Part shown: positions 21,719 to 30,581 of the stretch, piece after piece
How the letters are laid out: the number at the start of each line of letters is the position of its first letter
How positions within the stretch are numbered: the stretch's first letter is position 1
Source of the DNA: Caloramator proteoclasticus DSM 10124
GTDB lineage: Bacteria; Bacillota; Clostridia; Clostridiales; Caloramatoraceae
Direction: 5' to 3'
Assembly: GCF_900129265.1 (NCBI RefSeq)
Contig: NZ_FQVG01000014.1
Span: forward strand, 1-47,281
Length of the DNA: 47,281 bases
Position numbers and translations under genes: made by a program
Notes under the pieces: model-generated
Seen by the model: only the letters and a program-made list of their open reading frames with translations
Databases searched by the model: none
What the model was told of the DNA's origin: nothing

Positions 21719-21844
21719 TAATATTTTAAGTTAATATAAAAAATATTTTTACATTTTTATTCATATTTTTCCTTTTTTCTTGGTTGCATAGTTTATCGAT
21801 TTATTTCTAATAATAATATAAAAAATAAATTTCGAGGTGATAGT

Positions 21845-22030
21845 ATGAAAATTGAATCAAATGGTAAATACCCAATTATTGAACATACAAACAATGCACT
21901 TCTTTGGCCAGAGACAATCAAAGGTGGAATTGATTTAGTGGATACTTATGAAATATCTTCTGTTCCAAAGGACCCAGATACTCCAATGGAAAATATTGAT
22001 GTATTAAAAAATAAAGGAATATTACCATAA
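21845..22030 (+). CDS. Uncharacterised 61-aa protein
   Basis: No family recognised. SD GAGGTGATAGT directly precedes the ATG, and the stop runs into a strong terminator, so it is a complete small transcription unit on the plus strand between two minus-strand genes. The sequence is acidic and Pro-rich (SVPKDPDTPMENIDV), has no TM segment or Cys, and contains a LLWPETIKGGIDLVDTYEI core. The composition does not look like a spore coat or SASP protein. Confidence 0.7.
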   Translation: MKIESNGKYPIIEHTNNALLWPETIKGGIDLVDTYEISSVPKDPDTPMENIDVLKNKGILP

Positions 22031-22064
22031 AAAATACCCACTTGGATTCCAAGTGGGTATTTTT
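22030..22064. terminator. Bidirectional terminator
   Basis: AAAAATACCCACTTGG (22030-22045) and CCAAGTGGGTATTTTT (22049-22064) form a perfect 16-bp stem with a 3-nt loop and U-runs both ways. It serves the 61-aa gene (+) and the membrane-protein gene (-). Confidence 0.93.
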
Positions 22065-22065
22065 A

Positions 22066-23229
22066 TTATACAAAAATCATAACAAGTAGGTGTGCAACTA
22101 TGCCTGCAGCGAGACCTCCAATTGTATGAGACAGTATAGCTTTATTTGTAAGCTGTCTACTTTCAAGTGCATCCATCATAGCAACGTGGGTTGATAGATA
22201 TCCACTCCAGCACATTCCCATTGCTGTAAATACTGCTATTTCATTTGCCCCAATGAGTCCCTGTTGTAAAAACTTTGGAACAAGACCAATTGCAGCACCA
22301 ACAGCACCAAGTGCAGTTATTGGGAAGGCTATAGCCTCAGGTGATTTAAATCCTAAAAGTGGCTTTAGTATAAAGTTAATTTTACTTCCAAGCCAAGGTA
22401 GAACTGGTACACCTTCGTAGGCTGCACCAGTATATACCCCACCCTTTGGTGCATTAGTTAGCATCATAACAAGTGTACATATTACAATAACCCCAGGTAT
22501 GATGGATAATCCCATCTCAACACCTGTTTTTCCTCCATCTAATATTGCTTCAAGGCCTCTTTGAAATAAGCTTCCACTTCTTATTTCTCTATATTGAGTT
22601 AAATCTACACCCTCTTCGCCTTCATATGCCATCATTTCAGTTCCATATTCTTTTTTTGTAAAATGCATCATTATTCTTACACTTACTATACTACCTACAA
22701 TAGCACCAATATTTCCAATAAGTGCTGGTAGAAAAAAGCTCTCACCCTTTGGAGCTTGGGCTATCATAAATGTAGTAACTATAAGTCCCATTCCAAAGGC
22801 TGTACCTAAATTAGTTAATGCAGGTATCTGATACTTCTTGAAGTATCTTGTAAATCCCTTATCCTTTGCTAAAGTTATAATTGCTGGATTATCTGAAAGA
22901 TAGGTTGTTATTACCCCAATACTTGCAGCCCCCGGCATATCGTAAAGAGGCTTCATAAGTGGAGATAATATCTTGTTAATAAGTGCAACAACTCCAAACT
23001 CAGTTAAAAGTGCACCAAAGGCTCCAGCAAGAACTGCTATTGCCATAATAAAAAATACCGTGTTTAATAATAGGTCGTGGGCTGTCTTCATCATCGTACT
23101 AAACATATTGGCAAGCCCCATAACCCTTGATAAGAAAGTAAAACATATTGCTAAAATTCCAAGAAAAATAAAAGATTCTGCATTGATTGCCTTAACATAC
23201 TTCTTTTGCACAATATCACTCCTTGCCAT
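22066..23229 (-). CDS. Nucleoside-recognition/Gate-type membrane protein (CD0519/CD1768, YjiH-like)
   Basis: Up to 387 aa with about 9-10 predicted TM helices. The segments ALLTEFGVVALINKILSPLMKPLYDMPGAASIG and ITTYLSDNPAIITLAKDKGF are characteristic of the Gate (nucleoside recognition) family of clostridial CD0519/CD1768-type proteins. The substrate is unknown. The ATG at 23229 has only a distant GGGGGT. The GTG at 23211 is preceded by AAGGAG with 7-nt spacing, so the true protein may be six residues shorter. Confidence 0.85.
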   Translation of the reverse strand: MARSDIVQKKYVKAINAESFIFLGILAICFTFLSRVMGLANMFSTMMKTAHDLLLNTVFFIMAIAVLAGAFGALLTEFGVVALINKILSPLMKPLYDMPGAASIGVITTYLSDNPAIITLAKDKGFTRYFKKYQIPALTNLGTAFGMGLIVTTFMIAQAPKGESFFLPALIGNIGAIVGSIVSVRIMMHFTKKEYGTEMMAYEGEEGVDLTQYREIRSGSLFQRGLEAILDGGKTGVEMGLSIIPGVIVICTLVMMLTNAPKGGVYTGAAYEGVPVLPWLGSKINFILKPLLGFKSPEAIAFPITALGAVGAAIGLVPKFLQQGLIGANEIAVFTAMGMCWSGYLSTHVAMMDALESRQLTNKAILSHTIGGLAAGIVAHLLVMIFV

Positions 23230-23345
23230 TATAGTTTGTTACCCCCTAAGTTTACAGAATTATTTTAACATATAGGTTAGTGTTTTAGTAGTATATTTTT
23301 ATATATTACAAACTCTTTATAATTTTATATTTTTCCATTAAAATA

Positions 23346-23372
23346 AGGTGCTTAAACACATATTAAGCACCT
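23346..23372 (-). terminator. Hairpin downstream of the CPBP gene
   Basis: AGGTGCTTAA and TTAAGCACCT form a perfect 10-bp stem with a 7-nt loop. On the minus strand it is followed by TATTTTAATGG, so it can serve as terminator of the CPBP gene about 100 nt away. The AGGTGC/GCACCT ends match the hairpins of the repeat at 25964-26290, so it may belong to that element. Confidence 0.6.
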
Positions 23373-23377
23373 CAGAT

Positions 23378-23468
23378 TGTTGACAAACCTTCTTGTTAGC
23401 TAAAGTATAAAAAAGCCCCAAGAAAGGATTTTATTAGGCCCTTTGATGAGCTTTATCAATTCTCTTTT
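23378..23468 (+). repeat. Half copy of the 25964-26290 repeat
   Basis: Compared with 25991-26082 it shares TGTTGACAAAC, TTGTTAG, AAAAGCCCCA, GAAAGGATTT, TAGG, ATGAGCTTTA and CAATTCT in the same order and spacing. It lacks the GC-rich centre and the right arm. It ends 4 nt before the stop codon of the CPBP gene (23473-23475). Confidence 0.8.
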
Positions 23469-23472
23469 ATCT

Positions 23473-24414
23473 CTATATATTACCTGCAATATTTGCTTGA
23501 TTAATATTATTATTTTCAGACCCCTTTACAAATCTATACACAAATAAAAATCCTATAACAAGAACAATGGTTGTAAGTATTCCTGCCTCTGGTCCAAAAG
23601 CTCCACCTGTAATTATATTATCCTTTAAATTTGAAACAGTTATTATTCCCTTCGCCTCTTGACCACTTACTGAAAGCCCAAATACATTTCCTTGAAAGTA
23701 GTTCCAAGTTAAATGATAACCAATTGCCATCATTAGATTATCAGTCTTTAGCGTCATATATGCAAAAAGAACTCCCACAAGAAAAATATTAAATATACCA
23801 AACCAATTTAAATTTGGATTAAATACGTGAAGTAGTGCAAATATTATTGATGATACAATTATAGCCATCTTTTCTGAGTTTTGTTCCTTTAAGGCATATA
23901 AGCAATATCCTCTACTAAACAATTCTTCATTTAAAGCAACTAAAATAAATATAATAAGTCCAGTTATATTATATATCGAAAAATTAAATCCATCTTCTAC
24001 TGTTACATTGCCTGTCAAGCTTATTACAGCAAAAATGAAGGTCATTGAAACCGCACCCATTAGTAACCCTATAAATAAATGTTTCAAACTGTTTTTATTA
24101 AACTTTAAACCTATATCCCTAAATCTCTTTTTATCTATTGCACTAAGTATAATAAATACAGATAGTATTACAGCAGTCATTGATAATATTTTAATAACGA
24201 ACCAAGATATAGTGTTTTCTCCTAAAATCGATCCTACTACTTCCTCTGATGTTAAAGAATTTCCTTCAAGCACAGATTTAAAACCAAATAATACAGCTCC
24301 AATCATTCCAACAAAAGCCCCAAACGCAACTTGGAAGACAAAACTTAATAATAGGACAAATGCAATCCTCCAACCTGATCTTATTTTTCCCTCATTATTC
24401 TTAAATATCTTCAT
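23473..24414 (-). CDS. CPBP family intramembrane glutamic endopeptidase
   Basis: 313 aa from ATG 24414 (GGGGG 6 nt upstream; the GTG one codon earlier is too close to the SD). About eight TM helices. ABI/CAAX signature: EELFSRG (E164, E165, R169 numbered from the GTG), FALLHVFNPN and GYHLTWNYFQGNVFG supply the Glu, Arg, His and Asn active site. Family roles include membrane protein maturation and bacteriocin self-immunity; the substrate is unknown here. Confidence 0.93.
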   Translation of the reverse strand: MKIFKNNEGKIRSGWRIAFVLLLSFVFQVAFGAFVGMIGAVLFGFKSVLEGNSLTSEEVVGSILGENTISWFVIKILSMTAVILSVFIILSAIDKKRFRDIGLKFNKNSLKHLFIGLLMGAVSMTFIFAVISLTGNVTVEDGFNFSIYNITGLIIFILVALNEELFSRGYCLYALKEQNSEKMAIIVSSIIFALLHVFNPNLNWFGIFNIFLVGVLFAYMTLKTDNLMMAIGYHLTWNYFQGNVFGLSVSGQEAKGIITVSNLKDNIITGGAFGPEAGILTTIVLVIGFLFVYRFVKGSENNNINQANIAGNI

Positions 24415-24443
24415 CACAATCCCCCTTTTTACAATTTTAGTAA

Positions 24444-24472
24444 ATTATATTATAATATCTTTCTTAAATCAA
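24444..24472 (-). promoter_or_regulatory. Promoter of the CPBP gene
   Basis: TTGATT (24467-24472), 17-nt spacer and a consensus TATAAT (24444-24449) on the minus strand, 30 nt upstream of the ATG. Confidence 0.65.
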
Positions 24473-24534
24473 GCAAAATAAGGTAAAAATTTATTATAAA
24501 ATTTATCATCTTTATAAATTAAATTAATAAATTA

Positions 24535-24563
24535 TTGTACTACCTGTTTATCTATGATAAACT
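24535..24563 (+). promoter_or_regulatory. Promoter and candidate operator of the GH13 gene
   Basis: TTGTAC (24535-24540), 17-nt spacer, TAAACT (24558-24563). The inverted repeat GTTTATC-TAT-GATAAAC (24546-24562) covers the spacer and most of the -10, the position expected for a repressor site. No regulator gene is adjacent. Confidence 0.5.
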
Positions 24564-24596
24564 ATTTTAAGAAAATTATGTAAAAGGGGGAACAAA

Positions 24597-25970
24597 ATGA
24601 AAAAGCGTATTGCATTGTTTTTAATTATCATTTTAACTATTATTAACCTTGCTGGGTGTGGCTTTAAAGCTACAAAAACAGAAACAAAAAAGACACTTAT
24701 TAGAGAACCAGAGTGGATAAAAAACTCTGTTATCTATGAAGTAAACGTAAGGCAGTACACTAAGGAGGGTACATTCAAAGCCTTTAGAGAGCATCTGCCA
24801 AGGCTTAAGGAAATGGGCGTTGATGTTCTTTGGTTTATGCCAATATACCCTATTTCAGAAAAAAACAGAAAGGGAACCTTAGGCTCCTACTACTCAATAA
24901 AGGATTACAAGGCAGTAAACCCAGAATTTGGTACACTTGAAGAATTTAAAGAACTTGTTGACGAATGTCATAAAATGGGATTTAAGGTTATATTAGACTG
25001 GGTAGCAAACCATACAGGTTGGGATCACCTTTGGATTAAGAACAAGGACTGGTACCTAACAGACAGTGAGGGAAATATAGTAAATCCTCCAGGAACCGAC
25101 TGGACAGATGTTGCACAATTAAACTACAAAAATGAAGAGATGAGAAAAGCAATGATTGATGCAATGGTATTTTGGGTAAAAGAGGTTGGAGTTGATGGAT
25201 ATAGATGCGATGTTGCAGGAAGAGTTCCTGTTGATTTTTGGGAAAAGGCAAGGGTGGAACTTGAAAAAATAAAACCTGTTTATATGCTTGCTGAGGATGA
25301 AGGTAACAGAGAATATCTAAATAAAGCCTTCAACAGTAACTATAACTGGAGGCTTATGCACCTTATGGAGAGCATTGCAAATGGAAGGACTGATGCCTTT
25401 GGAATAAGACGCTTTGCAGAAAACTTTGATAAAATCTATCCAAACTATAGCTACCCAATGAACTTCATCACAAACCACGATGAAAACTCCTGGAATGGAA
25501 CAGAATTTGAAAGGATGAAGGATTCGGTTAATGTTATGGCAATGCTAACCTTTACACTTCCTGGAATTCCTCTTATATACTCCGGACAAGAGGCTGCCTT
25601 AAATAGGAGACTTAATTTTTTTGAAAAGGATGAAATAGAGTGGAAGAACTATCCTATGCAAGGTTTCTATAAGAATTTAATCAGGCTAAAGAAGGAAAAT
25701 AGAGCTCTTTGGAATGGAGAACACGGAGGAAGTATAAAATTCATTGATGTTAAAAATGATAACGTTCTTGCCTTTGTACGTGAAAATGAGGGCAACAGAG
25801 TTTTAGTATTTGCCAACCTTTCAGATAAGAGCTTTGATTTAGAGGTTCCACTCAATGAGTATGCAGGAAAGTATACTGATTTTAATACTAATGATAAAGT
25901 AAAATTAAAAAAGAACCATTTAGTTAAATTTTCTCCTTGGAGTTATACAATATATGTAAGTAGTAAGTAA
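24597..25970 (+). CDS. Secreted GH13 alpha-amylase-family lipoprotein
   Basis: 457 aa. Lipoprotein signal peptide, lipobox LAGC with Cys21. The GH13 barrel shows region I DWVANHT (134-140), region II GYRCDVAG with nucleophile Asp205, acid/base Glu233 in LAEDEG, and NHDEN with Asp295. A C-terminal beta domain (about 375-457) follows. It acts at the cell surface on alpha-glucans or maltodextrins; exact specificity cannot be read from sequence. SD AAGGGGGAAC. The stop codon lies inside the terminal inverted repeat of the 25964-26290 element. Confidence 0.94.
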   Translation: MKKRIALFLIIILTIINLAGCGFKATKTETKKTLIREPEWIKNSVIYEVNVRQYTKEGTFKAFREHLPRLKEMGVDVLWFMPIYPISEKNRKGTLGSYYSIKDYKAVNPEFGTLEEFKELVDECHKMGFKVILDWVANHTGWDHLWIKNKDWYLTDSEGNIVNPPGTDWTDVAQLNYKNEEMRKAMIDAMVFWVKEVGVDGYRCDVAGRVPVDFWEKARVELEKIKPVYMLAEDEGNREYLNKAFNSNYNWRLMHLMESIANGRTDAFGIRRFAENFDKIYPNYSYPMNFITNHDENSWNGTEFERMKDSVNVMAMLTFTLPGIPLIYSGQEAALNRRLNFFEKDEIEWKNYPMQGFYKNLIRLKKENRALWNGEHGGSIKFIDVKNDNVLAFVRENEGNRVLVFANLSDKSFDLEVPLNEYAGKYTDFNTNDKVKLKKNHLVKFSPWSYTIYVSSK

Positions 25971-25987
25971 AAGGTGCGTAGCACCTT
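25971..25987 (+). terminator. Terminator of the GH13 gene
   Basis: AAGGTGC-GTA-GCACCTT followed by TTTTG on the plus strand, directly after the GH13 stop. The same hairpin recurs at 26267-26283 on the purD side, where the U-tract after it is poorer (CAGGC on the minus strand). Confidence 0.8.
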
Positions 25988-26087
25988 TTTTGTTGACAAA
26001 CTTAATTGTTAGATAAAATCTGAAAAAGCCCCATGAAAGGATTTCAATAGGCTCTTTCATGAGCTTTAGCAATTCTTGCTTTTCGAC

Positions 26088-26174
26088 TTTGAAAAAGTCC
26101 GTAATTCGGCACAGGACGTGCCGAGCCGAGCGGCCATCAGGACGATGGCATCGCGAGGGTAGGACTTTTTCAAA
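26088..26174 (+). ncRNA. GC-rich core with two AGGAC-loop hairpins (candidate structured RNA)
   Basis: A 13-bp perfect stem (26088-26100/26162-26174) encloses CGGCAC-AGGAC-GTGCCG (26107-26123) and GCCATC-AGGAC-GATGGC (26133-26149). The second is extended by GCG/CGC across a 2-nt bulge. Two different stems with the same 5-nt loop argue for selection at the RNA level. The strand is assigned only because the loops read AGGAC on plus. No known RNA family is claimed. Confidence 0.4.
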
Positions 26175-26287
26175 CAAAGAAAAGCTTAGAATTGCTTAGT
26201 GAAATGAACTGATGCCTAAGAAATCCTTAATGGGGCTAATCAATATATAACTTTTTCAACAGCCTGAAGGTGCGTAGCACCTTTTAC

Positions 26288-27529
26288 TTATATATCCCTC
26301 CTATAATGCATCCCCTCAAACTTTATCTTCTCTATCTCATTATAAACCTTCTTCCTTGCTAACTCTAAAGTCTCTCCAATTGCTGTTAAAGATAAAACAC
26401 GTCCACCATTTGTATAAAATCTTCCATTCTCTAATTTAACTCCTGAAATAAATACGTCTACATCTTTAATAGATTGGAGTCCAAATATTTCATCACCTAA
26501 TATAGGTGATACAGGATATCCACTGCTTGCTAAAACAACATTGCAGGAGGCTCCATCTATCCATTTAAGCTCACATTCATCTAATCTTCCATTTAATGTC
26601 TTTAAAATAAGCTCTACTAAATCACTTTTTAAAAGAGGTAAAATTGCCTGTGCCTCAGGATCTCCAAATCTTACATTATACTCAAGAAGATATGGACCTT
26701 CCTTTGTTATCATTATTCCAAAATAAATAAAACCTTTATAATCTAAGTTTTCTTCACTTATTCCTAAAAGTGTTCTTTTCATTATATCCTCTTTAAACTC
26801 TTCAAAGACATCATCTGTTACGTACCTATTAGGTGCAACAACCCCCATTCCTCCTGTGTTTGGTCCCTTATCGTTATCCATAAGCCTTTTGTGATCCTTT
26901 GCTGAAATAAAGGGCTTTATAGTTTTACCATCGGTTATGCATATAATAGAAGCTTCAACTCCCTCAAGGTATTCCTCTATCACAACTCTTTTACCAGAGC
27001 CTTTAAATAAATCCTCCACCATAAAACTGAATAAAGTATCCTCTGCCTCATCTTTGCTACTACAAATTACAACTCCCTTACCCTGTGCCAGGCCATCTGC
27101 CTTTATTACAATAGGGTATTTAACCTTGCCTATATACTCTTTGGCCTTTTCAAACTCTTCAAAAACCTCATAGGAGGCTGTTTTTACTCCATACCTTTTC
27201 ATAAACTCCTTTGCATAGGCCTTACTCCCCTCAAGAAGCGATGCTTTTTTACTTGGTCCAAATATTTTAATCCCGTTTTCCCTAAATTCATCTACTGCCC
27301 CAAGCATAAGATACTTCTCTGGCCCTACAACTGCCAAATCTATGCCTTCAGTCTTTGCAAAACCTATTATGTCCTCTATGTCTTCCAATTCAACATCCTG
27401 GCACTTGTGCTCCAACATTGTTCCTACATTACCTGGACATACATATACTTTTGAACATAATGGACTCTCTGCTAACTTTTTAGAAAGTGCGTGCTCTCTA
27501 CCACCTGAACCTAAAACTAAAATCTTCAT
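26288..27529 (-). CDS. purD: Phosphoribosylamine-glycine ligase
   Basis: 413 aa. ATP-grasp ligase making GAR from phosphoribosylamine, glycine and ATP. N-terminal ILVLGSGGREHAL, VVGPE, ADGLAQGKGV and NTGGMGVV (ATP-grasp), then LLEYNVRFGDPEAQ with metal ligands. Last gene of the pur operon, 9 nt after purH, SD GAGGTGG. Its TAA stop is the first three bases of the right end of the inverted repeat element. Confidence 0.97.
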   Translation of the reverse strand: MKILVLGSGGREHALSKKLAESPLCSKVYVCPGNVGTMLEHKCQDVELEDIEDIIGFAKTEGIDLAVVGPEKYLMLGAVDEFRENGIKIFGPSKKASLLEGSKAYAKEFMKRYGVKTASYEVFEEFEKAKEYIGKVKYPIVIKADGLAQGKGVVICSSKDEAEDTLFSFMVEDLFKGSGKRVVIEEYLEGVEASIICITDGKTIKPFISAKDHKRLMDNDKGPNTGGMGVVAPNRYVTDDVFEEFKEDIMKRTLLGISEENLDYKGFIYFGIMITKEGPYLLEYNVRFGDPEAQAILPLLKSDLVELILKTLNGRLDECELKWIDGASCNVVLASSGYPVSPILGDEIFGLQSIKDVDVFISGVKLENGRFYTNGGRVLSLTAIGETLELARKKVYNEIEKIKFEGMHYRRDI

Positions 27530-27538
27530 AAAACCACC

Positions 27539-29032
27539 TCAGTGTTTAAAATGTCTGACTCCAGTAAATACCATTGAAATGCCATACCTATTGCAGGCAT
27601 CTATGGATTCCTTATCTCTTATTGAACCACCTGGCTGCATTATAGCCCTTATACCATATTCATTTGCCTTTTCCACAACATCCTCAAAGGGGAAGAAGGC
27701 ATCTGACACAAGACAAGTAGCCCCTTTACCCCTCTCTAACGCCTGACAGGCTGCCCATATTCTGTTTACCTGACCGCCTGCAATCCCAATAGCCATCTTA
27801 TTCTTAACAACTACTATAGCATTGGATTTAACATACTTTACCACCTTCATTCCAAAGAGCATATCCTCCATCTCCTTATCTGTCGGCTTATTCTCTGTAA
27901 CATATCTAAACTCGCTAACTAATTTCTTATCCACATCCTGTACTAAAATTCCACCATCTACACTTATATACTCTAAATTATCCTTTGGTGTTGACAGTGC
28001 CTTTATAACTCTTAGATTTTTCCTCTCCTTTAAAACTATAAGTGCGTCCTCATCAAAGTCTGGTGCTATGACTATCTCTAAAAATATCTCAATAAGCTTT
28101 TCAGCTGTTCTTTTGTCAACCCTTCTATTTAGTGCAACAATTCCCCCAAATATGGATATCTTGTCGCACTCATAAGCTCTAATATATGCGTCATATATAT
28201 CTTCTCCTACTGCTACTCCACAGGGGCTATTATGCTTTACTGCACAGCAGCAGGGCTCATCAAACTCACAAACAACCTTCCAGGCTATATCCATATCCTT
28301 TAGGTTGTTATAGGAGAGCTCCTTTCCATTTAGCTTTTCAAAATCCTTTATGGCACCACTTCCTACTGTATTTGTATAGTATGCTGCCCTTTGATGTGGA
28401 TTTTCTCCATATCTTAAATCAATAGATTTCTTATAGGATAAAGTTAGATATTCTGGGAAATCATCATCAAGAAGATAATTTGAAATGGCTGCATCATAGG
28501 CAGATGTTAAATTAAATACCTTTCCTGCAAGATATCTTCTCTTTTCTAATCTTACATCTCCATAGCTTAAAATCTCATCCATAACCATAGCGTAGTCATT
28601 TGGATCGCATAAAGGAACAACGTATTTATGGTTTTTAGCAGCAGACCTTAACATCGAAGGACCACCTATATCTATAAACTCTATCTTTTCATCATCCTTC
28701 AAATCTTCCTCTACCTTTTCAAAGAAGGGATATAGGTTTACAACAACAAAATCTATATATTCTATTCCTCTTTTTATTAACTGTTCTACATGCTCCTTAT
28801 TATCCCTTACTGCTAAAAGTCCTGCGTGTACTACTGGATGTAGTGTTTTTACCCTTCCATCTAATATTTCATCAAAACCTGTTATAGAGCTTACCTCAAC
28901 TACATCTATTCCCCTTTCCTTAAGATACCTAAACGTTCCTCCTGTTGAAATTATCTCAACACCCTTATCTGATAAAAATTTAGCAAACTCATAAATTCCT
29001 TCCTTATTATATACACTGATTAATGCCCTCAT
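27539..29032 (-). CDS. purH: Bifunctional AICAR formyltransferase/IMP cyclohydrolase
   Basis: 497 aa. The N-terminal MGS-like IMP cyclohydrolase domain ([33 protein letters not shown]) is followed by the AICAR transformylase domain ([39 protein letters not shown]). Together these catalyse the last two steps to IMP. Slightly shorter than the typical 510 aa but all blocks are present. Overlaps the end of purN by 26 nt. Confidence 0.97.
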   Translation of the reverse strand: MRALISVYNKEGIYEFAKFLSDKGVEIISTGGTFRYLKERGIDVVEVSSITGFDEILDGRVKTLHPVVHAGLLAVRDNKEHVEQLIKRGIEYIDFVVVNLYPFFEKVEEDLKDDEKIEFIDIGGPSMLRSAAKNHKYVVPLCDPNDYAMVMDEILSYGDVRLEKRRYLAGKVFNLTSAYDAAISNYLLDDDFPEYLTLSYKKSIDLRYGENPHQRAAYYTNTVGSGAIKDFEKLNGKELSYNNLKDMDIAWKVVCEFDEPCCCAVKHNSPCGVAVGEDIYDAYIRAYECDKISIFGGIVALNRRVDKRTAEKLIEIFLEIVIAPDFDEDALIVLKERKNLRVIKALSTPKDNLEYISVDGGILVQDVDKKLVSEFRYVTENKPTDKEMEDMLFGMKVVKYVKSNAIVVVKNKMAIGIAGGQVNRIWAACQALERGKGATCLVSDAFFPFEDVVEKANEYGIRAIMQPGGSIRDKESIDACNRYGISMVFTGVRHFKH

Positions 29033-29600
29033 AAGCCACCTCCAATTTTTTTATAGCCTCAACTATAGCTATATGTTCTTCCCTTTGAACCTTCCTCTTT
29101 ATATCTTCAATTTTATCCTCATAATCCACAGAAACAGTCCTTTGAAGTATTATTCTTCCTGTATCTACTCCCTCATCAACAAAATGAACCGTACAGCCTG
29201 TTATCTTCTCCCTATTTTCTAAAACAGCCCTATGCACATTATCCCCATACATCCCAACACCTCCAAACTTTGGAAGTAAAGATGGATGAAGGTTTATTAT
29301 TCTATCCTTATAACCCTTTAATATATCTCCCTTTAGTATTGATAAAAATCCTGCCAAAACAATAAAATCCGCTTTATCTTTAACTAATTCATAAATACTA
29401 TCCGAAAGCTCATCCCTATAGGCTTTTCTATCTAAAATGTATGTCTCTATTCCTCTTTTTTTTGCCCTCTCTATTCCATAGCACTCTCTATCTGCTATTA
29501 CTAAAACAACCTTTGATTTTATCTCATCTTTTTCCACTGCATTTAATATTGACTCAAGGTTAGTGCCACTTCCTGATATAAGGACGGCTATATTAAACAT
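29007..29600 (-). CDS. purN: GAR formyltransferase (folate-dependent)
   Basis: 197 aa. [14 protein letters not shown] phosphate-binding start. Catalytic Asn103 and His105 in INLHPSLLP, and Asp146 in [11 protein letters not shown]. Transfers the formyl group from 10-formyl-THF to GAR. Overlaps purM by 13 nt and purH by 26 nt. No purT alternative seen. Confidence 0.96.
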   Translation of the reverse strand: MFNIAVLISGSGTNLESILNAVEKDEIKSKVVLVIADRECYGIERAKKRGIETYILDRKAYRDELSDSIYELVKDKADFIVLAGFLSILKGDILKGYKDRIINLHPSLLPKFGGVGMYGDNVHRAVLENREKITGCTVHFVDEGVDTGRIILQRTVSVDYEDKIEDIKRKVQREEHIAIVEAIKKLEVAYEGINQCI

Positions 29601-30580
29601 ACCCTTCCACCGCCCTTTACCACTTCTCCAATTATATACGCACTTTTGCCACCTTCTTCTATTGTTCTTACTACTTCTTCTGCTTCATTTTTATCCACAC
29701 AAATAACAAAACCTATTCCCATATTGAAGGTTCTATACATTTCTGTCTCCTCTACTCCTCTTTGCTGTAAAAGTTTAAATATATCAGGTATTTCATAGCT
29801 ATCTTTATATACTACTGCATTAAAATCTCCCTTAAACATCCTTGGGATGTTTTCTAAAAATCCTCCACCTGTTATGTGGGCCATTCCTTTAACGTCGAAT
29901 TTATCTAAAAGAGGAAGAACATCCTTTACATAAATATTAGTTGGAGTTAAAAGAACATCTCCTATCCTCTTATCTTTAAATGGTTCCTCAAGGTCTGTAA
30001 TGATTTTTCTTATTAATGAATATCCGTTGCTGTGACATCCTGAAGACTCTATTCCAACAAGCAAGTCTCCCTCTTTTATTTTGCTTCCATCAACTATTTT
30101 ATCCTTCTCAACAATTCCGACACAAAATCCAGCAATATCAAACTCTCCATCCTCATAAAAACCTGGCATTTCTGCAGTCTCTCCTCCGATTAAACTACAT
30201 CCTGCCAAAATACACCCATCCTTTATTCCCTTTATGACATTAAAGGCATCCTCTGCACTTAGCTTGCCACAGGCAAAATAATCAAGGAAAAACAAAGGTT
30301 TTGCACCGTGGCATAAAACGTCATTTACGCACATAGCAACACAGTCTATCCCAATTGTATCGAGTTTTTTCATATCTATTGCAACCTTTAGCTTAGTTCC
30401 AACGCCATCACAACCTGATACCAATACAGGATTTTTATAATTTTTAATCTCAAATAGGGCACCAAAACCTCCAACACCCTCAAGTACACCCTCTTTGTAA
30501 GTTTCCTTAACCATTCCCTTTAGCATTGAAACAAGTCTGTTACCTTCATCTATGTTTACACCAGCATCACAATACCTCAT
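29588..30580 (-). CDS. purM: AIR synthase
   Basis: 330 aa from the ATG at 30580, with GAAAGGA 8 nt upstream and the purF stop 1 nt before. The open frame extends upstream to 30685, but that part lies within purF and has no SD. Features: YCDAGVNIDEGNRLV start, GCDGVGTK, NDVLCHGAKPLFFLDY, GGETAEMPGFY and HITGGGFLENIPR. Cyclises FGAM to AIR with ATP. Confidence 0.97.
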   Translation of the reverse strand: MRYCDAGVNIDEGNRLVSMLKGMVKETYKEGVLEGVGGFGALFEIKNYKNPVLVSGCDGVGTKLKVAIDMKKLDTIGIDCVAMCVNDVLCHGAKPLFFLDYFACGKLSAEDAFNVIKGIKDGCILAGCSLIGGETAEMPGFYEDGEFDIAGFCVGIVEKDKIVDGSKIKEGDLLVGIESSGCHSNGYSLIRKIITDLEEPFKDKRIGDVLLTPTNIYVKDVLPLLDKFDVKGMAHITGGGFLENIPRMFKGDFNAVVYKDSYEIPDIFKLLQQRGVEETEMYRTFNMGIGFVICVDKNEAEEVVRTIEEGGKSAYIIGEVVKGGGRVCLI

Positions 30581-30581
30581 A

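Larger units (their letters stand above)
25964..26290. repeat. 327-bp long inverted repeat (MITE-like or structured RNA element)
   Basis: Both ends carry TAAGTAAAAGGTGC in inverted orientation (25964-25977 and 26277-26290). Each end forms its own hairpin (AAGGTGC-GTA-GCACCTT at 25971-25987 and 26267-26283). Inside are inverted TGTTGACAAACTTA/TGTTGAAAAAGTTA (12 of 14), AGCCCCAT...GGATTTC (26027-26045 with 26220-26237), TAGGC, AGCAATTCT, GCTTTTC, and a perfect 13-bp TTTGAAAAAGTCC stem around a GC-rich centre. No ORF with an RBS is seen. It fills the space between the convergent GH13 and purD genes, and its terminal repeats contain both stop codons. Confidence 0.85.

Noticed and set aside
25993-26017. 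Promoter-like TTGACA inside the inverted repeat element
   Set aside because: The only -10-like box (TAAAAT) is at 15-nt spacing. The TTGACA belongs to the conserved inverted-repeat end, so it is not good evidence for a promoter without transcript data.
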